A stretch of 64,000 nucleotides of DNA from Chloroflexota bacterium (GTDB lineage Bacteria > Chloroflexota > Anaerolineae > Aggregatilineales > Phototrophicaceae), in the NCBI GenBank assembly GCA_020161935.1, contig JAIUNI010000012.1, forward strand, positions 62,001 to 126,000, given 5' to 3'. Below the pieces are notes generated by a model. The model made no database searches. It was not told the origin of the DNA and was given only the letters and a program-made list of their open reading frames with translations. Shown one piece after another: positions 1-8,287 of the stretch (position 1 is its first letter; each line of letters begins with the position of its first letter). Made by a program: the position numbers and the translations under genes.

Positions 1-130
1 AATGCGCCACGATTTGGGGCATAACTTGTTAAAACATGGGGGGCGCATTGCAAAACTGGGGACTTGCGTTTTGCTCTGCGCCGTTTTTATGTACAGTGCT
101 TAAAAATTAGGATGCTTAGAAGAGGGATTG
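1..130. other. Leader region before first gene, with an inverted repeat
   Basis: No gene is seen here. An 8-base inverted repeat, AATGCGCC at 1-8 and GGCGCATT at 42-49, brackets a 33-base AT-rich spacer. It could belong to the end of an upstream gene's terminator or to a regulatory site; the sequence alone does not decide. Confidence 0.3.
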
Positions 131-1816
131 ATGCGACGGATCGCGCTGTGGATGTTACTGCTAGGAACCTTGTTCGGGGGATCGCTGGTTTTTGCTCAAG
201 GCGGTTTGCTCACCACCATTACGAGTGACGCAAAGTTCCGCGATGGGCCGGGTACCGACTTTTACGTGTTGGGTGTCGCCAAAGCCGGAACAACGATTTT
301 GTTGGATGGCCGCGCCCCCGGTGGCGGTTGGGTACGCGGGATTACCCCCGACGCGAAAATTGGCTGGGTGGTCGAAACGGCGGTGGCTGCCAGCGCCGCT
401 GAAATCGAAGCGCTGCCTAAAGTCTGGATTGATACCCCGTTTGGCCTGAGTGCGCCTGCGGGTAACGGTGGTATTGAAGTGCCTGCGGCTGCGCCCCCTG
501 CGGAAAGCAGCGCCCCGACAGCAGTACCCCAAGAACAGCAGCCCGCCGCGCCGGTCGCGTCTGCGGGTGGGCCGGGGATTGAGGTACAAGTCGGCAGCAA
601 CGTCAACATGCGGGATAACCCCGATGGGAATGTCATCGCCCGCGCGTTAGCCAACCAGCCGTTTATCGTGGACGGACGCAGCGCTGACCAAGCGTGGGTG
701 CGGGGTACGTTACCCGATGGCGCGAAAGGTTGGATTGTCGTTCGTTATGTCATCATTTCGGGTCAACAGGTGGCTGATCTACCGGTGGTGGAGGGTGGAG
801 CCAGTGGCGCACCTGCCGCCGCGCCCGCTGCTCCAGCGAGTGACCCTGCCGCCGCAGCGCCGCCCGTGGTGGCAGCCGTGAGTACCACGCCGATTCGTGG
901 CTTTAGCTACGGTGGGCATGTCGGCGATTTTGGTGACGGCGCGGTGAACGCCATGCGCCTCGCGGGGATGACGTGGGCGAAGCGCCAGTGGCGTTACATC
1001 GCCGGTCAAAACCCCAACGACGTGGCGGGTATGATTAACGACGCGCACGCCAAAGGGTTCCGCATCCTGATCGGTATCGTCGGGCAGCCGGGCGATGTCA
1101 ACAACGGCGGTTACTTCGATCAATACGCCTCGTTCGTCGCGGGTGTCGCGGCGCTCGGCGCGGACGCGATTGAAGTGTGGAACGAGATGAATATCGACCG
1201 CGAATGGCCGTCGGGCAGCATCGACCCCGGTTTGTATACCGACCTGCTGCGCCGTTCGTATAACGCCATCAAAGGGGCGAACCCCGGCACGATGGTCATC
1301 AGCGGTGCGCCCGCGCCGACTGGCTTCTTTGGCGGGTGCAGCCCCGGCGGCTGCGACGACAGCAACTATATCGCGGGGATGGCGGCGGCGGGTGCGGCGA
1401 ACTACATGGACTGCCTCGGCCTCCACTATAACGAAGGGATTGTCGGCCCCAACCAGACCAGCGGTGACCCGCGCGGGAACGGTGGTTACTTCACTCGCTA
1501 CTTCTGGGGCATGATTAACACCTATTCGAAGGCGTTTCGCAATGCGCGGCCTTTGTGCTTCACCGAACTCGGCTACCTGACACCGGAAGGCTTCCCACCG
1601 CTGCCCGGTTCATTCGGTTGGGCAGAGAATGTCACGGTCGGGCAGCAAGCCTCGTGGCTTGACCAAGCAGTATCGCTTTCGCGCAACAGCGGCAAGGTCA
1701 AGCTGCTGATCGTTTGGAATGTCGATTTCACCAATTATGGCGATGACCCGATGGCGGGTTATGCCATCATTCGCCCCGGCGGTGGCTGCCCCGCCTGCGA
1801 GGCGCTTGCGAACTAA
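131..1816 (+). CDS. Secreted SH3-domain protein with GH-A-like glycosidase domain (paralog 1)
   Basis: Secreted protein of 561 residues. The ATG at 131 follows AGAGGG at a good distance and is preferred over the TTG three bases upstream. A signal peptide covers about residues 1-23, ending in VFAQG. Two bacterial SH3-like modules follow (about 28-90 and 150-210), each with the R-D-G/N-P core typical of SH3_3 domains, joined by Ala/Pro-rich linkers. The C-terminal 260 residues form a TIM-barrel-like domain with the clan GH-A signature: the acid/base Glu in EVWNEMNIDREWP (E352) and a candidate nucleophile in CFTELGYL (E479). Substrate cannot be told; cell-surface polysaccharide or peptidoglycan is an inference from the SH3 modules. 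It is the first of four tandem paralogs, and its C-terminal domain closely resembles that of the next gene. Confidence 0.85.
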   Translation: MRRIALWMLLLGTLFGGSLVFAQGGLLTTITSDAKFRDGPGTDFYVLGVAKAGTTILLDGRAPGGGWVRGITPDAKIGWVVETAVAASAAEIEALPKVWIDTPFGLSAPAGNGGIEVPAAAPPAESSAPTAVPQEQQPAAPVASAGGPGIEVQVGSNVNMRDNPDGNVIARALANQPFIVDGRSADQAWVRGTLPDGAKGWIVVRYVIISGQQVADLPVVEGGASGAPAAAPAAPASDPAAAAPPVVAAVSTTPIRGFSYGGHVGDFGDGAVNAMRLAGMTWAKRQWRYIAGQNPNDVAGMINDAHAKGFRILIGIVGQPGDVNNGGYFDQYASFVAGVAALGADAIEVWNEMNIDREWPSGSIDPGLYTDLLRRSYNAIKGANPGTMVISGAPAPTGFFGGCSPGGCDDSNYIAGMAAAGAANYMDCLGLHYNEGIVGPNQTSGDPRGNGGYFTRYFWGMINTYSKAFRNARPLCFTELGYLTPEGFPPLPGSFGWAENVTVGQQASWLDQAVSLSRNSGKVKLLIVWNVDFTNYGDDPMAGYAIIRPGGGCPACEALAN

Positions 1817-1917
1817 CGCGCAGTGCCGCCATGTAGAAGGGGCGGCCTGAATTTTTGTCAAACAGCTAGAAGCCGGATGCAGTATGATGAAGGGCTGATA
1901 GCCAAGAGGAATGTTGA

Positions 1918-4900
1918 ATGCCAGAGAACGAACTTAAAAAGACTGATACTAATCCTGTGCCGCTTCCACCGATTGACGTGCAGGATATCACCCCACCCCC
2001 GTTCAAGCGGGTGGAAGTGGAAGATATGCCGCCCCGTACCCCAACGGGCGACTATAACGAGTACAGCGAGGAGGACGCGCATTATGCCGTCGAACCTCCA
2101 CGGCGGGGACGCGGCTGCGGCTGTTGGATACCGATGCTGCTAGCAGCGACTTTAGCGGTCGCGCTGCTGGTGATCGGCGCGATTTTGCCGCCGGTCAACA
2201 TTCTTCAACGATTGTTCGGGATTTCGCTGTTCGGCCCGAATTACACCATGCTCAGTTCACAGGCCAACGCGGTCGCTGATAACGGTCTCGCGCTGATCGC
2301 TGATCCCTCGACGGTTGGAAATAATTTTGGTGTGGTTTTGGCTTCGGTTCCGGTCAACGCGACCATCACCGACAGCGAGTCGGTGGCGAAGGCGCTGGCT
2401 GCTGTCCCGCCGACACTCGCACGGCAGAGCGCGGTGTACAGCATTCAGACCACCGGCAGCCAACCGCCAGCCGTGACGCTGAACCTCACTATTCCGGCGA
2501 GCGCGAACCCCGATTCGCTGGATATGTATGGCTGGGATGCCAAGTCGGCGACATGGAACTTCATTCCCGCACAGATCAATACCTCCGGCGCACTGACGAT
2601 GGTGGCGAATGTGCGTGATGTACCCGACCAAGTGGCGTTGTTCAGCGCTGTTAGCCTGACGCAGCCGACGGTTCTGGTATCGGTGGATGCGACGCAGGTG
2701 CTTTCGGACGAGGCGGGACGGCTGGCAAATGTTGTCGCGCCCGGTGGGTTAACCCCCACGCTCGACGGTAAGCTGACGGGCAGCCTCGCCCCCGGTTACG
2801 ACGCGAGCAAGGGCTATCTGGTGATGCCCATCATTCGCAACTATACCGACCCGCGTGCGGTCGATACCAATACGGTGGCGACGATCCTCGGCAATTCAAC
2901 ACTCCGCACCCAACACGCGGCGCAGATTACGGGTTTCGCCACGAATAACGCCTTCAAGGGCGTGTTCATTGATTACCGCGATGTTCCGGCTGACCTGCGT
3001 GAAGCGTTTTCGGTGTTTGTGACGGAACTCGGTACGATGCTGCGGCAGCAGGGCTTATACCTCGGCGTGGTGATTCCCGCCGCGCAGAATAATAACGGGA
3101 CGTGGGAAACCGGCGCGTACAATTGGGCGGTCATCGGAGCGGCTTCGCACTATGTTCAGATTGATATGCCGCTTGACCCCTCGACCTTTGCCCCCGGCTT
3201 GGATCGTCCGGTCGAGTCGCTGCTGCGGTGGGCGAAGGGTGAAATCAGCCGTTCGGAAATCCTGATCGGCCTGTCATCGCTTTCGGTCAAGCAAGCCGAC
3301 AGCAGCTATACCACTGTTGGCTATGCCGATGCATTATCAGCGCTGGGCAGTGTTCAGGTGGACGCGCAAAAGTCGGAGGATGGGTCGATTGTCCCCGGCA
3401 GCCAGATTCAAGCGAGCCTTGATGGTTTTCGCGCTCAATCCGGCCTCGATACAACCAGCCAAACACCGTTTATTGATTACCTCGGCGAGGACGGACAGCC
3501 GATCTCGCGCATATGGCTGACGACGGCGGATGCACTGCGCTTCCGTATGGATCGCACCTTCACTTTTGGCCTATCAGGCGTGGCGTTCAGTGATCTGCTT
3601 TCAGGCGGTGTCGCTGACGGCGTGTATAACACCATTTTGAACTATAAACTGCAACAGCCACCGACCGCCGGTGCGACCGAACTGGCGCTGCGCTGGCGCA
3701 TTCAGGGCGCGAACGGCACGGTGGATGAAGTCACAACCGGCTTAAATGACTCGCTGGTCGCCACGATTGACGCGCCGGATGGCAACTACGCCATCAATGT
3801 TGATGTGGTGGGTGGTCAATCCTCCAGCCCGCGCACGGGTGTGGAAGTCGCGCTGTATGCCCCGACATTGACCCCCACACCGCTGCCGACCCCCACGCCG
3901 ACCCCGGTTCCCACGCAGCCGCCCGCACCGGTACAACAGGTTGCGCCGGTACAGCAGGCCGCACCCCCTTCCGGTTCAACCGGTGGGGCGAGTAACCCCG
4001 GCGCGGGGAGTATCGTCGCGGGGAACTTTGAGTACGGCGGTCATGTGACCAACCCCGCCAGTGAAGCGGCTGCGGGAGCCATGCGCCGTGCGGGCATGTC
4101 GTGGATGAAGATCCAGTTCCGCTACTCACCCGGCACCGCGCCCGGTGCAGTCGCGGGGCAAATTAACGACGCAAAGGCACGCGGTTTCAAGATCTTGGTC
4201 GGCCTTGTGGGTTATCCCAACGAACTAGCCGCAGGTGGCGAGGGCTACATTCAGCAGTTCGCCTCGTTCGCGGGGGGTGTGGCTGGCCTTGGGCCGGACG
4301 CGATTGAAGTGTGGAACGAACCGAACATTGACCGTGAATGGCCGGCAGGACAGATCAGCGGCGCGAATTATGCCCGCGTGCTGCAAGCCTCATACGCCGC
4401 CATCAAAGGCGCGAACGGCGGCGTGATGGTTATCAGCGCGGCTCCTGCACCCACGGGCGCGGAAGCGGCGTTCCCCGGTCAGGTGGTCAACGATGACAAC
4501 TGGCTGCGTCAACTGATCGACGCGGGTGGATTGCAGTGGATGGACTGTGTAGGCGCACATTACAACGAAGGTATCGTGTCGCCCAACCAGACCAGCGGCG
4601 ACCCGCGTGACAACTACTATACGCGCTACTTCGGCTCGATGTTGGAAACCTATTGGGGGCTGGTCGGCGGGCAGCGTCCGGTGTGCTTCACGGAACTTGG
4701 CTTCCTGACACCGGAAGGCTTTGGCAGCCTCGACCCGTACTTCGGCTGGGCGAGCAACACGACCGTCGCGCAGCAAGCCGCGTGGTTGGCGCAAGCCGCC
4801 GCGCTGTCGTCGCAAAGTGGCAAGGTGCGGCTGATGATCGTGTGGAACGTCGATTTCAGCAACTATGGTTCTGACCCGATGGCCGGTTACGCCATGATCC

Positions 4901-4950
4901 GCCCCGGTGGCGGCTGCCCCGCTTGTGACGCAATGGCAGGCGCACGGTAG
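1918..4950 (+). CDS. Membrane-anchored double TIM-barrel glycosidase-like protein (paralog 2)
   Basis: 1010 residues; the start is supported by AGAGGA seven bases upstream. A charged cytoplasmic N-terminus of about 65 residues precedes one membrane helix (about 70-91), so the rest lies outside. The middle region (about 230-560) resembles the GH18-like barrel of YaaH and polysaccharide-deacetylase-like surface proteins: GVFIDYRD at about 347-354 sits where GH18 enzymes have DxxDxDxE, but the catalytic Glu is missing, so it may only bind glycan. A Thr/Pro-rich linker (about 648-690) leads to a C-terminal GH-A-like domain (about 702-1005) with both expected Glu residues, E801 in WNEPN and E926 in CFTELGFL. 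That domain is a near copy of the one in paralog 1, so one probably arose from the other by duplication and domain shuffling. Confidence 0.82.
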   Translation: MPENELKKTDTNPVPLPPIDVQDITPPPFKRVEVEDMPPRTPTGDYNEYSEEDAHYAVEPPRRGRGCGCWIPMLLAATLAVALLVIGAILPPVNILQRLFGISLFGPNYTMLSSQANAVADNGLALIADPSTVGNNFGVVLASVPVNATITDSESVAKALAAVPPTLARQSAVYSIQTTGSQPPAVTLNLTIPASANPDSLDMYGWDAKSATWNFIPAQINTSGALTMVANVRDVPDQVALFSAVSLTQPTVLVSVDATQVLSDEAGRLANVVAPGGLTPTLDGKLTGSLAPGYDASKGYLVMPIIRNYTDPRAVDTNTVATILGNSTLRTQHAAQITGFATNNAFKGVFIDYRDVPADLREAFSVFVTELGTMLRQQGLYLGVVIPAAQNNNGTWETGAYNWAVIGAASHYVQIDMPLDPSTFAPGLDRPVESLLRWAKGEISRSEILIGLSSLSVKQADSSYTTVGYADALSALGSVQVDAQKSEDGSIVPGSQIQASLDGFRAQSGLDTTSQTPFIDYLGEDGQPISRIWLTTADALRFRMDRTFTFGLSGVAFSDLLSGGVADGVYNTILNYKLQQPPTAGATELALRWRIQGANGTVDEVTTGLNDSLVATIDAPDGNYAINVDVVGGQSSSPRTGVEVALYAPTLTPTPLPTPTPTPVPTQPPAPVQQVAPVQQAAPPSGSTGGASNPGAGSIVAGNFEYGGHVTNPASEAAAGAMRRAGMSWMKIQFRYSPGTAPGAVAGQINDAKARGFKILVGLVGYPNELAAGGEGYIQQFASFAGGVAGLGPDAIEVWNEPNIDREWPAGQISGANYARVLQASYAAIKGANGGVMVISAAPAPTGAEAAFPGQVVNDDNWLRQLIDAGGLQWMDCVGAHYNEGIVSPNQTSGDPRDNYYTRYFGSMLETYWGLVGGQRPVCFTELGFLTPEGFGSLDPYFGWASNTTVAQQAAWLAQAAALSSQSGKVRLMIVWNVDFSNYGSDPMAGYAMIRPGGGCPACDAMAGAR

Positions 4951-4986
4951 TCATCGGCTCATGTAGCTAGCAAAGGATAAACCGAT

Positions 4987-6435
4987 ATGGCAACAGTACA
5001 GACCTCAATGCAGCGCACCCGCATACGCAAACAACTGCGTGGGTTCGTCATTCTGTGGTTGGGCATCACCTTCATGATGGGTGCTTGTACCTTCTTTGCG
5101 ATCTTCTGGGTACTTGGCGAGACGGGTATCCTCGGTGGCGCAAGCGGGCGTAACTTCGCGCTGCCGACCAGCCAGCCGATCCAAGCCGCCATCATTCCCA
5201 CTGTTATACCGACGCAAGCGCCAGTGGCTGCCACGAGTGCGCCGACCAACGCGCCGGACTCCGAGTCGCAAGCGCTGGTGGCACAGGCTTCGACGGCGAC
5301 CGAAGCCCCAACGCAAGGGCCGACCAATACGCCGCTGCCGGTCAGCAACACCAGCTTCCAACCGGGTATTCAAGTCCAGCACAGCTTGGATATGAACCCT
5401 GACAACGAAGATAATTGGATGCGTGAAGTCTCGCAGAAATTGAACCTCAAGTGGTTTAAGCATCAAGTCCGCTGGGAAATTATCGAGCCGGAAAAGGGTG
5501 AGTTTGACTGGTCAATCCTCGACATGGTGATGACCTCCAAGAACACGTTCGGCCTCAATATCATGATGTCGATTGTGACCGCCCCTGAATGGGCGCGTGA
5601 GCAGGGCGCGAACCTTGAAAAGCATGGCCCGCCCGCCGACAACGCGGATTACGTCAACTTCGTGTCTGAAATCCTGAAGCGCTACCCTGAACAGGTGCAA
5701 GCGATTGAAGTGTGGAACGAAGAAAACATCGACCGTGAGTGGTCATCCACACGCGGCTTGAAGGCCGAGAACTATATCTCGCTGCTGAAGGATACCTATA
5801 CCGCTGTGAAGGCCATCGACCCCGGTGTGATCGTCATCAGCGGTGCGCTTTCGCCGACGGGCTTTAATGACGGTGTGGGGGCGTGGGATGACTATATTTA
5901 CCTCGACCAACTGATCAGCGCCGGCCTGTTGAATTACACCGACTGCGTGGGTGTCCATCACAATGGCTATAACATCGGCCCAAACATTCCGTGGGATAAC
6001 GTGCCGCCCGACCCATCGGCTTCGTTCCGTGGGCCGTTCGATAACCCGCACCACAGTTGGAGCTTCTACAGCACCCTGCAAACCTACGCCAACAAGGTGA
6101 AGATGGCGGGTGGCGACCAGAAGTTGTGCATTACCGAGTTCGGTTGGGCATCGACCGAGGACTTGGGCGGCTTCCCAGCGGGCTTCGAGTTCGCCAACGA
6201 TAACACGCTGCAAGAACAGTCGGATAACATCATCGAAGCGCTTGACCTGATGGAAGAGTGGGGCTTCGTGCAGCTAGCGTTCATCTGGAACTTCAACTAC
6301 GGCCCGCAGGCGGGTTGGGCGACGGATAACGACAATGTGCCGTATTCGATCATCGGTAAGGATTGGAAGTTCCGTCCAGCTTACGATGCCATCATCAAGT
6401 GGAGTCAAGAACGGCTTGAGGCTGCTGCGCCTTAG
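4987..6435 (+). CDS. Membrane-anchored GH-A-like glycosidase (paralog 3)
   Basis: 482 residues, with AAAGGA upstream of the ATG and a 36-base gap to paralog 2, which suggests an operon. One N-terminal membrane helix (about 18-43) is followed by a low-complexity Ala/Thr/Pro stalk (about 55-115) and a single TIM-barrel-like domain. The GH-A motifs are intact: E245 in EVWNEENIDREW and E384 in CITEFGWAS. Compared with paralogs 1 and 2 it has a longer loop region around GPNIPWDNVPPDP, so its substrate may differ. Similar domains are annotated as cellulase or GH39/GH5-like family proteins; the exact GH family cannot be fixed by eye. Confidence 0.83.
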   Translation: MATVQTSMQRTRIRKQLRGFVILWLGITFMMGACTFFAIFWVLGETGILGGASGRNFALPTSQPIQAAIIPTVIPTQAPVAATSAPTNAPDSESQALVAQASTATEAPTQGPTNTPLPVSNTSFQPGIQVQHSLDMNPDNEDNWMREVSQKLNLKWFKHQVRWEIIEPEKGEFDWSILDMVMTSKNTFGLNIMMSIVTAPEWAREQGANLEKHGPPADNADYVNFVSEILKRYPEQVQAIEVWNEENIDREWSSTRGLKAENYISLLKDTYTAVKAIDPGVIVISGALSPTGFNDGVGAWDDYIYLDQLISAGLLNYTDCVGVHHNGYNIGPNIPWDNVPPDPSASFRGPFDNPHHSWSFYSTLQTYANKVKMAGGDQKLCITEFGWASTEDLGGFPAGFEFANDNTLQEQSDNIIEALDLMEEWGFVQLAFIWNFNYGPQAGWATDNDNVPYSIIGKDWKFRPAYDAIIKWSQERLEAAAP

Positions 6436-6516
6436 CGTTCACGACGGTGAACATCTTTCATTTCATGTGGGGCGCACGACCGGGTGCGCCTCACTGGTTT
6501 TAGGCAGTTCAAATTC

Positions 6517-7761
6517 ATGAGCTTTTCTGCTAGCCCCCGGCGCAACCGTTTGGTGTTTGCGCTGACCATCATCGTCGCCAGCGTCGTTCTGATTGCCTTA
6601 GGAGTTGTCTATGCCCGCAGTGTTCCCCGTGATCCCTTTTGGGCGGATGCCGTCACCCAGCCGCCGTTTACCTCGCTAACCTATGGCATTCAAACCTTCC
6701 TGTGGTGGGACGAAAGCAAAGCGCGGCTGCATATGGATTGGGTGCGGCTGATGGTGTTCAGCCATGTGAAGCAAATCTTCGCGTGGAAGGACATCGAGCC
6801 GTTTAAGGGCGAGTTTCACTTCGCGCGGCCTGACGAACTGCTGACCGAGTTGGAAGGCAAGGGGTTGAAAGTCGTGGCACGTTTGGGTGATGTGCCGGAT
6901 TGGGCAGCAACCAACATTACGGGTGAAAAGGGCGTAGACTTCGTGGACGCGCCGCCGGACGACCTCAATGACTGGGCGAACTTCTGCGGCATACTCGCCA
7001 GCCGCTACAAAGGGCGCATCGCCGCTTACCAAGTGTGGAACGAGCCGAACCTCGCCCGCGAGTGGGGCAACCAACCGCCGAACGCTGCCGGATATGTCGG
7101 CTTGCTCAAGGCGTGCAGTGATGCGATACGTGCGGCTGACCCGCAGGCGGTTATTATCTCGGCAGGGCTTTCGCCGACAGGGACGTGGACGGAATCGGTT
7201 ACGCCCGATGATACATTTTTCCAACAAATGTATGATGCGGGCTTCCAGCAGTATGTTGATGTGGCAGGTGTGAACGCGCCGGGGTATAACTTCCCCCCAG
7301 AGATCAGCCCTGAAGAAGCCGTAGCACAAGGGGGACACCGCTTCGGCACGTTCCGGCGGGTTGAGGATATGCGCCGGATTATGGTGGCGAATGGTGATGC
7401 CGCGCGCCAGATGGCGATCCTCGAAATGGGCTGGACGCAAGACCCTATTCACCCAACCTACGCATGGTTCAGGGTAACTGAGGAACAGCAGGCGGATTAT
7501 TTCGTCCGCGCCTACCGTTACGCCGCCGAGCATTGGCGACCGTGGATGGGCTTGATGTCCGCCATCTATATTCCTGACCCATCGTGGACGGAAGACCGTG
7601 AGGAATATTGGTGGAGCGTGACGCTCGGCAAAGGGTGGATGGGGCAGGCATTTTTATCGTTGGCGAACATGGCGAAATATTGCGGTGAACGGGTGATCCC
7701 GGAACGGGACCCCGGCAGCCCGGAGGCGATGGGTCTTGCAACAGTGGTTCCTTGTACTTAG
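6517..7761 (+). CDS. Membrane-anchored GH-A-like glycosidase (paralog 4)
   Basis: 414 residues from the ATG at 6517; an in-frame GTG at 6484 is possible but has no better ribosome site. A short basic N-terminus and one membrane helix (about 11-33) act as anchor. The TIM-barrel-like domain carries E176 in QVWNEPNLAREW and E303 in AILEMGWTQ, the GH-A acid/base and nucleophile positions. It is the most divergent and shortest of the four tandem paralogs, lacking the long stalk of paralog 3. Its last 26 bases overlap the start of the CopD-like gene, which points to translational coupling. Confidence 0.82.
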   Translation: MSFSASPRRNRLVFALTIIVASVVLIALGVVYARSVPRDPFWADAVTQPPFTSLTYGIQTFLWWDESKARLHMDWVRLMVFSHVKQIFAWKDIEPFKGEFHFARPDELLTELEGKGLKVVARLGDVPDWAATNITGEKGVDFVDAPPDDLNDWANFCGILASRYKGRIAAYQVWNEPNLAREWGNQPPNAAGYVGLLKACSDAIRAADPQAVIISAGLSPTGTWTESVTPDDTFFQQMYDAGFQQYVDVAGVNAPGYNFPPEISPEEAVAQGGHRFGTFRRVEDMRRIMVANGDAARQMAILEMGWTQDPIHPTYAWFRVTEEQQADYFVRAYRYAAEHWRPWMGLMSAIYIPDPSWTEDREEYWWSVTLGKGWMGQAFLSLANMAKYCGERVIPERDPGSPEAMGLATVVPCT

Positions 7762-8242
7762 CCAGTTCGCGCATCTTGTCGCGACGGTGGTGTGGATCGG
7801 TGGGCTGGTCACGTTAACGGTGTTCGTGTGGCCGGAAACGAAGCGTGCGCTGGAAAATAATCCCGCGCTGTATGCGTACCTGACGCGGCTGCGGAAGCGC
7901 TTTGTACCGCTGACCAACCTGAGCTTGGTGGTGCTGGTGTTTACCGGCTTCTTCCAGATGACCGCCAGTAAGCACTATGACGGTGTGCTGGCGCTGGAAA
8001 ACGATTGGAGCCGCCTGCTGCTGTTGAAGCACTTGGCAATCTTCGGCATGGTGCTGTGCGGCCTCGTCCTGCAATACAGCGTGACCCCCGCGCTCGAACG
8101 GGCGAGCTTACTGCTGGAACGGGGTAAAGGGGACGCGCAGGCGTGGGCGAAGCTGCGGCGGCGGGAAGTGCGTTTGACATGGCTCAACGTCTTGCTGGGT
8201 TTAGCGGTATTAGGCTTCACAGCATGGATGACCGCGTTATAA
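7736..8242 (+). CDS. CopD-like integral membrane protein
   Basis: 168 residues with four membrane helices (about 5-27, 55-75, 90-112 and 145-166). The pattern, with His in the first helix next to VWIGG, resembles the CopD/YcnJ domain of copper-resistance proteins and the related DUF2269/CopD-like families; a role in copper handling is family knowledge, not shown here. The start is a TTG at 7736 with GGAGG about 11 bases upstream, inside the end of paralog 4, so the two are probably co-translated. No metal-binding Met/His-rich loop is seen. Confidence 0.65.
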   Translation: MQQWFLVLSQFAHLVATVVWIGGLVTLTVFVWPETKRALENNPALYAYLTRLRKRFVPLTNLSLVVLVFTGFFQMTASKHYDGVLALENDWSRLLLLKHLAIFGMVLCGLVLQYSVTPALERASLLLERGKGDAQAWAKLRRREVRLTWLNVLLGLAVLGFTAWMTAL

Positions 8243-8287
8243 TCAGGCTCTAGCGCTAAACGATGCAGCCGAATTTAGGAGACTTTT

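Noticed and set aside
779..1426. Long minus-strand frame under the first glycosidase-like gene
   Set aside because: Arg/His/Val-rich antisense frame of a GC-rich gene with no family pattern. The same holds for the long frames opposite crtI, the dehydrogenase at 56.1 kb and the glycosyltransferase at 8.3 kb.
1918..4950. Middle domain as an active GH18 chitinase
   Set aside because: The catalytic Glu of DxxDxDxE is not present at GVFIDYRD.
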